From NCBI GenBank assembly GCA_950022295.1, contig OX465595.1, positions 222,607,770 to 222,671,769 on the forward strand: DNA of 64,000 nucleotides, given 5' to 3'. Numbering within the stretch: the first letter of the stretch is position 1; every line of letters begins with the position of its first letter. This stretch comes from Bromus sterilis (lineage: Eukaryota; Streptophyta; Magnoliopsida; Poales; Poaceae). Positions 56,299 through 64,000 of the stretch are shown piece by piece. A program made the translations under genes and the position numbers. The notes below the pieces were generated by a model, which was not told the origin of the DNA, did not search any database, and was given only the letters and a program-made list of their open reading frames with translations.

Positions 56299-56312
56299 AC
56301 ATCCCCGAGCTT
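56299..56312 (-). other. polypurine tract of the minus-strand gypsy
   Basis: On the minus strand AAGCTCGGGGATGT directly precedes the 3' LTR. It is the same motif as at 17997-18010 in the plus-strand relative. Confidence 0.7.
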
Positions 56313-59106
56313 AATACATGCTCGTCCTCGAGTAGGTAAATGATAATAGGCATAATTTCTGTGGTGACATGCTATCAACCATATAAGGACTTTGAAAAGT
56401 AAAGTAAGCAAGGTATGTAATTCAATTGAAGTCATAACATGCAAGACTCTACATTAGCATTGAAACAAGCAATGGAAGAACATTAGGTGCAAGAGCTCTC
56501 GCTGTCCGTGACTCGAATGTCTCCAAATGGTGTTTGCGTGCAATAAAGGGGATAGGGATATACGAGAAAAAGTATTTTTGTGTTGAGAACTCAATCTACT
56601 AAAGTTTCACACTTGGTCTTCTTTGGAATCATATCTTGACTCATCCCCAGACCACTAGCCAGGTACAAGTCAATTTGATCCACTCCCTTTCGATATTTTG
56701 AGCACTCATGCAATGGATGAGCGTAAGCACGAGAGTTGACACTTAGGATGGCAAAGAGAGAATATAGTGGAGGAGGAAGTCAAAAAGGTGAGAAAGGCTC
56801 ACATCAATGAGGACATCATAGGCGAGAAGGCCAAAATGAGAGATATGATGCGAGGAGTAGGGATTGACATGCAATGGATGCACATATGAGGTGAAAAGCT
56901 CTCCAATGGAACTAGTGGGGGTGCATCTAACTTGCTCGCTCATGAAGACCTAGAGCTCTTTTGAGGAGGCTCATCCTTGGAATATGCAAGCCAAGTTCTA
57001 TAGTGTGAAGGTCCCCACATAGCTATATGCATGATCATCTCTATGGAGTACAAGGATAAGAGGGAGTACTAGTGTGGATCTTTCAAAAGGTAGTAGTATT
57101 TCCCCTTTCTCTATTTTTATTTCTTTTTTCTCTTTTTTCTATTTTTTTGTATTTTTAGTGGCCTCAATGGCTCTTTCTATTTAACTCTCATTTGTCCTCT
57201 TTGGGATTTTTTGTTTTGTCCACTTTGGGATCTTTTCCTCACTTAAGGACAACACTCTAATTTACAAGAGGGCATAGAAGATCTTTCACACTTTACAAGG
57301 TACTCAAATCATAAAGAAGATGTAGCTATCATGATGTATGCATTGTATGTCGTTGCCAGTGTAGCAGGAACATGTATGACATGAAGATCAATTCATGAAG
57401 AGGTGGAAGTTGCATGTCAATATATCTCGGAAAGGCTATGGAAATGCCTTGATAGGTAGGTATGGTGGCTGTTTTGAGAAAAGATATAAGGAGGTTTATG
57501 ATGAAAGAGCGTATCTTTCCAAGGGTTTGGTTGTACCGGCGAAGGTGGATGCCAACTCTCGGAGTGAGAAGGAGGCAATGCACGACACAGGAGAGGCTAG
57601 CAAATATGAGTAGGTGGAAGTGTCAACTTTCAATACTTACATTAGTCCGAAGAACTCATGCAATTATTATCGGTAACTCTCAATCTAATGAGGAGGTTCA
57701 CAAAGAGACAAGTACCCTGAGAAGGAGTGTATGGGGGTTTGGTTATCCTTGCGCATCCTCGACTCATGGTACGTGAGTGTACTCTAATATCCGACCCCTT
57801 AGAAGATTAGTGATCCATCTAGTAACTAGAGTTCTCAACTAGTTTTGTAGGTTTTTGAAAATAACACACGGATTGCGAAAAATACGACACCTGTCACTAA
57901 TAGGCTAGAGCTCTTGACACCAAAATTTCAAACATTACTCACATCAATACCTCAAAACTATTGCAAGTTACTACTAAAATTAAATAGCAACCTCAATTAC
58001 CTACTCTCAAGACAGGACATAACTCAGTGCAACAACCAACTCTATTAACAAGATAAACATGAAAACTAAAGAGAGTTCCAGCAATAGACTAAACAAAAGA
58101 CAAGGCTCTTCTAAAACTAAAACTAAAAACTAAACCTGGCAGTAGCTATGAAAAGATAAAGAACACACAACAGCAAAACGATAGGCATGTAGAATCCTAT
58201 GATGTGTTCTATATTTTGAAAGTGGAGCGTGTTTCTCTCCCACACAAAGTAACATGGGATCTTACTTGTTATGAACAGCAAGCAAATCTAAAGAAAACTA
58301 AAAATAAAACCTAAGAGCGAGACGCTCCAAGCATAGCACATAACGCATGAAGTGATAAAAATATAGTGAGACGAAGGACGAACTGATGATTGTTGATGGA
58401 GAAGGGGATGCACGGGGGCATCCCCAAGCTTAGACGCTTGAGTCTCCTTGAATATTTATTGGGGATGCATGGGGGAATCCCCAAGCTTGAGCGCTTGACA
58501 CTCCCGAATCTTCTTTCATCATCTTCCATCGCACACTTGAAAACTCCCTTCATACACAACTCATCATAAGCTAATTAGAGAGGTTAGTACCCTTAATAAA
58601 TAATTTTTTCCCACTGGATATAAAGATATTCTTGAAGATTGCCAAAAGGTTTTTGCAAATAAAAAGCAAGCTTAAGGTTTGCAAAAGTTAGGAGAGACAA
58701 AACGTGGCAGAATCTGTGAAAAACAGAACAGCAGGTAGTAAAGAAGTTTTTAGGGGCACTTCTTCAACTCAAATCAAAAAACACAGAACATACGAAAGTT
58801 CCGTGATTGTATAGAGCAAGCTGTGTAAAAAAATCAGCTCAAAAAGATGAATTGGTGATTTATTCTGATTTTTCCCGTCACGAGGACAGAATCTGTTTTC
58901 TGGACAGCATGTCACAATTTCACTTCCCTTGTCATATGAGGCTATACATGGCACAAAGCTTGAAAAATAAAGATACAATGATGTTTCTACAGTAGTAAAA
59001 ATCATCAAGACCACTAAGAACAGGAGTAAAAACATCTTGGGTTGCCTCCCAACAAGCGCTTTCTTTTACGCCTTTAATCTAGGCATAAGGATTATAAAAG
59101 GTGCTC
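56313..59106 (-). other. non-coding internal region of the minus-strand gypsy
   Basis: No supported ORF. 56313-57400 is homologous to 16772-17990 in inverted orientation. Around 58390-58500 two copies of a block with GGGGATGCA, CATCCCCAAGCTT and CGCTTGA are arranged in tandem. Confidence 0.6.
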
Positions 59107-60327
59107 TCACAAGAATAAGGATTTGAAGCAAAAGAGAGCATCAAGAAGCAAATATGAAACACATTTAAGCCTAACCCACTTAATATGCATTGGAATCTTG
59201 TAAGAAAATAAATCAAAGAAGCACAAAGAGACAAGCATAGGAAGGTGGGACACGAATAACTTCAAAACTTTCAACATAAAGAGAGTAGTTTTTGTAACAT
59301 GGGAGTTTCTATAACCAAACTTTCCTCTCTCAAAATAATTTTCAGTAGTATCATGAACAACATAAAGAATATAACTATCACATAAATCATATTGTTCATG
59401 ACCTACAAGCACACGTGTATTGTTTTCAACACGGTCTTTAGGAACATAAGATAAATGCAACCCATCACATTGAGCCTTAATAAGAGCACAGTTCTCCGGA
59501 ATATGAGTTGGAAATTTCAAAAGGATAATAGGACAATCAAGTGTGGGTGAAATAGAAACAATTTCATGCTTAACGTAAGGAACTATAGAGAGTTCATCTT
59601 TTTCAGCATCATCCATAGTGGCATCTTGGCCAAAAGTATAGAAGGTATGAACTTCATCAAAAAGGGATATTTCAAAAGAATCCATAGGATCATAACACTC
59701 ATATAAGGTAAGAGTCAAAGAGTTACTCTCATTAGAAGGTAGACATGGATGGCTCCATTCTTCCTCCTTTTGTTCGTCACTCTCCTCCTCTTTTTCATCC
59801 AAGGAGCTATCAGGTTCAGCAATTTATTCTTCCATGGAGTCCTGCAAAACATTAGTCTCTTCCTTTGGGGGAGAGATTCTCTCAAGATGATCAGTAATAT
59901 AATAATTTGCATCGTAATTTTCCAAACAATAGTTAAGCATAGAAAGACTCTCAGATTTGTAAGGGGCATCATCAATATTTTTAAGAAGAGAAGTAATTTC
60001 ATAAGCACCTTTATAGGCAAAAAATTCTTCTATTTTCTCTGCATCAGCAAAATCATAATTTCTCTTAGCATAAGAAGCTAAGGTTTCATCATCATTGTAC
60101 TCACATTGGAAAGCAAGGTGTTTGTACCTCATAAAGCAACAAGATTCATCCGTGCAGAAAGATATATTATATATTGGGCACAAGTTTCTAGCATAGTCAT
60201 ACAACTGGTGTATTTGTTTCCATAAGTGTATCCCCTTTTGAGACAAGCGGGGTTCCTTGTACCACTTTTGTTGATCCTCGTTAAATCCTCCATGCCAATA
60301 AGATCTGGTTTCAAAGAAGTCAGACAT
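59107..60327 (-). pseudogene. gypsy-family ORF of unknown function, one premature stop
   Basis: A single frame of about 406 codons starts at ATG 60327 and ends at 59107. It is interrupted only by TAA at 59824-59826. The N-terminal part (FFETRSYWHGGF, WYKEPRLSQKGIHLWKQI, YDYARNLCPIYNISFC, NYDFADAEKIEEFFAYKGAY) is of a type I recall from non-autonomous Triticeae gypsy elements. The C-terminal part is acidic, then more hydrophobic. It has no retroviral gag, protease, RT or integrase signature. It lies next to the primer-binding region, where gag would be. Role unknown. Confidence 0.7.
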
Positions 60328-60474
60328 TGATTGGCAAGTAAGGAGCTAGACATACTATTTTTTTTTGAATTTTTGATATAAGACACAAAGATAAAAACAG
60401 AAAGGTAAACTAACAAGACTAAAAAGTAAAAGTAAGAGATAGTGGGCAACTCCCCTATCTTATCACTCGGAGTC

Positions 60475-60491
60475 CTCGGCAACAGCGCTAG
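60475..60491 (-). other. primer-binding region of the minus-strand gypsy
   Basis: On the minus strand TAGCGCTGTTGCCGAGG lies about nine bases inside the 5' LTR end. It is a changed form of the TGGCGCCGTTGCCGGGG motif usual in this group. Confidence 0.6.
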
Positions 60492-60500
60492 AAATTCTCT

Positions 60501-62148
60501 TGCTACGCGAGAGTGGATTGCTTCTTGCCCTTCGTTGGTTACCCCAAGTGGAAGGTAAGATGTAGCGTAGCAGCAAGTTTCCCTTGGTGAAGATACCAAG
60601 GTTGAGTATCGACCACTAGGACTCCGGCGATGATAAGTAGGTTTCAGCGGTGCACCTGACGCGGACCTGCACACAACACAATTAACTTTTCTCCCAACAA
60701 TGTTCAAAGAGGTTGTCAATCTCTTTGGTCTTGTTGTTTACAAAGGATAAAAAACACATGATAATGATAATGATAGCAACTGAAAGTAAAAAGAAAGAAA
60801 GTAAACGAGCGCGTAAACAGTGATGAGCATATGGACCAGGGTCCCGTGATGTTCACTAGTGATGTCTCTCTCCCAAAAGACGATAAGACTGCTATGCGAG
60901 GTAAACAAATTACAGAAGGGCAATTGACAGGATTATAAACGCACCGCAATGCTAACTATGCTACAAAATAAAGGAAGAGGCTCAAAAGCATGGGCAGTAC
61001 GCCAAAATAAGTAGACCAAAATCCATCTGCATCTACTACTAATCATCCACCTTGAGTTATCTATCCAGGACATCTCGCTGGTATTAAGTTGCGAGCCCCA
61101 CCCAAAGTGTAAACCCAAAGCAACAGACAACTGCATTAAAAAGAACTTTGTGTAAAGTAAGAAATCCTTGTAACCGCGGTTACAAGCACCGTCGTTTTCC
61201 CCCTAGTGGCCACAACAAATCCCCTAGACTCATGTTTCTTTCACTCAAGCGTGTCATCAGGGGGCATGTACCCACAATCGAGCATAACGTTCCCTCTTGG
61301 AGTCACTGCCTACCACTTGGCCAAAGCAATAAATAGCAACGGAGAACATGCAAGAATTACTTCGGAACAAAAATACAAAATATAAGAACCAATTATATTA
61401 ATCTATCTCAATCTGAACATAATCTCATAATCCATCAGATCCCATCAAACTCAGCATAGCAAAAGCAGAAAGAATTACATATGTGCCTCGATCATGTAGG
61501 GCAGCTCACGAGGTCTAAACCATGAAGAACAAAGAGGGGAGGAGAACATCACATAGCTACTGATCACGGACCTATGGTCCAAGGTAGAATACGCACGGCA
61601 CAATCCGGGAAGCGTCCATGGTGAAGGAGAAGCTCCCGGAGGTCGATCCTCCCTACGGCAGGGTGCCGGGAAGGGTCCTGACGGTGCTCCCGATCTTGGA
61701 AGCGCGGCGGCGACGGAACAGAGGAGAATTTGCGAAATAGGGTTATGTCTTTGGAGTTTCCCCGTGACGCATAATAAATAGGTGAAGGGGGCAGCCAGGG
61801 GCCCCACCGGGGGTCCAGGCGCCCCCCTGGCGCAACCAGGCCCTTCACCGCGCCAGGTGGCCGCCTGGGCCCCTGGTGGTGGCCCTCTAGCCCCAGCTGG
61901 GTGCTTTTAGAAGACTCCGTGGCGCTGATTTTTTATCCGATTTTCCTGAATTTTTGGAGCATTTTTAATATGGGGGAAACCTAGAATAGAAAAACAACAG
62001 AAAACAGGAACTGGCACTGGGGTGCACTGAGTTAGTAGGTTAGTCAAAATATGATCAAAAGTGTATGAAAGTGTATCTAGATCATATCAATATCCCAAAA
62101 AACATGCATGGAGCAAGCAGAAATTATCGATACGTTTGAGACGTATCA
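60501..62148 (-). repeat. right (5') LTR of the minus-strand gypsy (1648 bp)
   Basis: Plus-strand ends are TGCTACGCGAG and GAGACGTATCA. Highly similar to 54668-56298. The TATA-like region (minus) is near 61775-61785. Confidence 0.88.
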
Positions 62149-62153
62149 ACGAC

Positions 62154-63296
62154 GAGTCGGAATCATTGTCGACCATTGCGAGGAGGAGGCGGCGAGGAGA
62201 GTGAAGGAGAAGCAGGATTTGGGTGCGCGAGAGAGGTGTATGTATGTATAGGGAAAGAATCTGGCAATGAAACTGGGTACTCAATTATTTCTAGGGATGA
62301 TCAAAGAAAACGGGCAGTCATAATGTTGTGTGTGCGATGGTACCCGCAGGTACTCAATTATTTCTAGCCACTGGAGTATAGTAGCAGCAAAAGCAGCTAG
62401 TAATATATTTTTACAAGCTAACTAGGACTAGACCTCTCGCAGTGCCCATTGAGGCAGTGGTGAGAAGATGCCATCCCACACGCAATACTGTGACGCTGTA
62501 ACGCGTCCATCAGTATAAACTAACATTTTTCTACGAAATTGCTATGCAGACGACACTACACACACTACATGTAGCCAACACCCATATCCAACGATCGATG
62601 AACCAGGTGCTAGTGTCGTGACGCCACCTGCCTTTGGGTGTGTGACATGTGGGCCGGCCACCTGTTGGACCCACATGACATGCACCCAAAGTCACCTGCC
62701 TTAAGGCACCGAACCTTAGTCCCGCATTGTATGCATGGCTCATACACATATCCGGCGTCGTCCACCCCACCCAAATCGTGTGTGTGTGTGGTGTCGTGTG
62801 TATAGCAGGGTTGTTCTGTACTTCTTGACTTTACAGTGGAGTGAAAAATCCATCAGTGAATAACTTCCCCACCCGACACGTAATGCTTTACGGCGAGGGC
62901 ATGGGTTGGCTTCTCATTCACCATGACGGTCAGGCATTCAGGCGGTCAAGAGCACGCCTTGCTTCAATGCTGCGGTGGGAAGCCGTCCCGTCGGCCTGCC
63001 ACCCCGTTGAATTTCTCGCCACTTCCTTCCACATTTTTTCCATTCCAATTTACCACGCTTTCGATAACGTCTACCCGTGGGGTAGGGATGAGCCTTCTCC
63101 GCAGTACTTCACTCCGACTTGGGTGGCTGCCTTGTGGGTTCGGAAGCAACATGGCCCACACATCAGCGATCTCTATTCAGTAGGCTGGTTCCGGGTATAG
63201 AGGAATGAGAGCCAGCGTAGTTTAATCTTTTCATCCGACCCCCACCCCCTCCCTCCCTAGCTAGCTCCCCCTCCCCTCCCCTCCCAAAGTCCCAAG
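62154..63296. other. intergenic sequence upstream of the right-edge gene
   Basis: No recognisable transposon termini. It holds an imperfect hairpin at 62632-62691 and a CT-rich stretch just before 63297. The 119-residue plus-strand frame at 62841 starts at GTG and shows no family resemblance, so it is not called. Confidence 0.4.
62632..62691. repeat. imperfect inverted repeat (hairpin)
   Basis: The arms CTTTGGGTG...CATGTGGG at 62632-62654 and CCCACATG...CACCCAAAG at 62667-62691 pair over about 21 of 25 positions around a short loop. It is about 600 bases upstream of the 63297 start codon. Confidence 0.65.
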
Positions 63297-63599
63297 ATGA
63301 ATCCTGATGGCCCACTTGTGGCCCACTCCTCCTCCATGACGGGAACCACCGACGCTGCGTCGGCGCCTTCTCCGACCGCCATCGCACCTCCGGGGACGAC
63401 GCCTGGCGCTGCGCCAGTATTTATACCCACTCCGCCCGCCATCGGCTGCGAGAAAGTGGAGGAGAAGTTGGGCGCCATCTGCAGAGACATCCTCGCCGAG
63501 ATAGACGCAATGTACGAGGATGCCGCCATCGACAAGTTCAGAGACAATGAACGGGAGGCCGCCGAGTTCGCTGAGGAGGTCAGCGACGAGGCCCCTGAG
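63297..63599 (+). CDS. first exon of an unknown gene, leaves the window
   Basis: 101 codons from ATG at 63297 to a GAG|GTATAT splice donor at 63599/63600; the open frame beyond the donor reads into AT-rich intron-like sequence. The start is preceded by a CT-rich leader (63236-63290). The first 50 residues are Ala/Pro/Thr-rich and probably disordered. Residues about 50-101 form an acidic helix (CEKVEEKLGAICRDILAEID, MYEDAAIDKFRDNEREAAEF). No signal peptide or membrane segment and no family recognised. It is most likely a host gene because it is uninterrupted, has a plant-like leader and a good donor. Confidence 0.5.
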
Positions 63600-64000
63600 G
63601 TATATCTTGATTGTACACACTTCTTTCTTTACATTGGGGTTTTCTTCCTGTACCATATGGCCAGTTGGTTCGAAAATCAAAGTTATTTTCCATGCATGTC
63701 ATTTGATTGGTCTTGTAATCTCGTGCTACCAAGGTGTGGGGTTTAGTTCCGGATAGTTCTTGTTTTAATCGGCATAGGGTACGGTTTACTCTGTCTCTGG
63801 TTTCATACTCTCATTACGATCAATGGCGGATCCAGGATTTCATTTCAATTTTTTGGCATTGCAACATCTAAATTGTTCATGTAGATGAAACCCTAGCCCC
63901 CCTTTTATTTGATAGAAAGACTGTAATGGAACCCCCTATAGTTAATAGGTGCAACAAACCCAAATTGCAAGTACCGTCATTGAACCTGGGTGGGTGGGAA
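63600..64000 (+). other. likely intron 1 of the right-edge gene
   Basis: AT- and T-rich sequence after the GT donor at 63600, with no acceptor I can commit to before the window ends. Confidence 0.4.

Larger units (their letters stand above)
54668..62148 (-). mobile_element. complete non-autonomous gypsy element
   Basis: LTRs are at 54668-56298 and 60501-62148, internal region at 56299-60500, total 7481 bp. On the minus strand the LTRs start TGATACGTCTCAAACG and the order is LTR, primer-binding region, one ORF, long non-coding region, polypurine tract, LTR. The flanks are ATGAC (54663-54667) and ACGAC (62149-62153), a target duplication with one transition. No gag-pol motifs occur inside, so it depended on a partner element. 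It is the same family as the 16772-19679 fragment and resembles the abundant Triticeae gypsy families with TGATACGTC LTRs (name not verified). Confidence 0.88.

Noticed and set aside
62841..63200. 119-codon plus-strand ORF
   Set aside because: Begins at GTG, has no recognisable domain and lies in what looks like upstream intergenic sequence.

Overview
The window looks like a gene-poor, transposon-rich piece of a grass nuclear genome, most likely Triticeae (wheat, Aegilops, barley or rye; I cannot tell which). The reasons are many nested LTR retrotransposons with recognisable ends and 5-bp target duplications, LTRs opening TGATACGTC or TGTAACACC, a stub that opens like BARE/WIS/Angela copia LTRs, and degenerate plant LINEs. 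No bacterial, organellar, CRISPR, tRNA or rRNA features were seen.

Layout. (1) 1-14308: a gypsy element, of which 1915-2195 and 12586-14308 survive, is split by a non-coding large-LTR retrotransposon (2196-12580; LTRs of 4.3 and 4.6 kb; target duplication TTTCC). (2) 14309-21600 and 21760-43630 carry two copies (A and B) of one degenerate LINE. Both have the same solo LTR at the same site, so they look like duplicates of one locus. Copy A is further broken by an LTR fragment and by a gypsy 3' half (16772-19679). Copy B is split by a 4.4-kb solo LTR (23118-27501, TSD GTGTG) and by a 13.6-kb Tat/Retand-type gypsy element (28355-41919, TSD CCGGG). (3) The Tat element carries decayed gag-pol on the minus strand. 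On the plus strand it carries a separate accessory gene (29966-33949) with its own TATA-like box and five short introns that join in frame. (4) 43630-49278 holds a gypsy 5' end, a copia LTR stub, an unassigned repeat-rich tract and a 1.06-kb solo LTR (TSD CTCAT). (5) 49437-54450 is the most gene-like part: an Ala-rich ORF on the minus strand, a six-start tandem array with a period near 503 bp, a small plus-strand ORF and a broken gene. (6) 54668-62148 is a complete minus-strand gypsy without pol, carrying one family ORF with a single stop. (7) 62149-64000 is intergenic sequence plus the first exon of a gene that leaves the window.

Order of events from the nesting: the LINE inserted first, then the shared solo-LTR element, then the locus was duplicated, then the copy-specific insertions followed. 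Nearly all mobile-element coding capacity is dead. The ORFs at 49437-50324, 53228-53584 and 63297-63599 are the only open frames that could belong to host genes, and I do not recognise a family for any of them.
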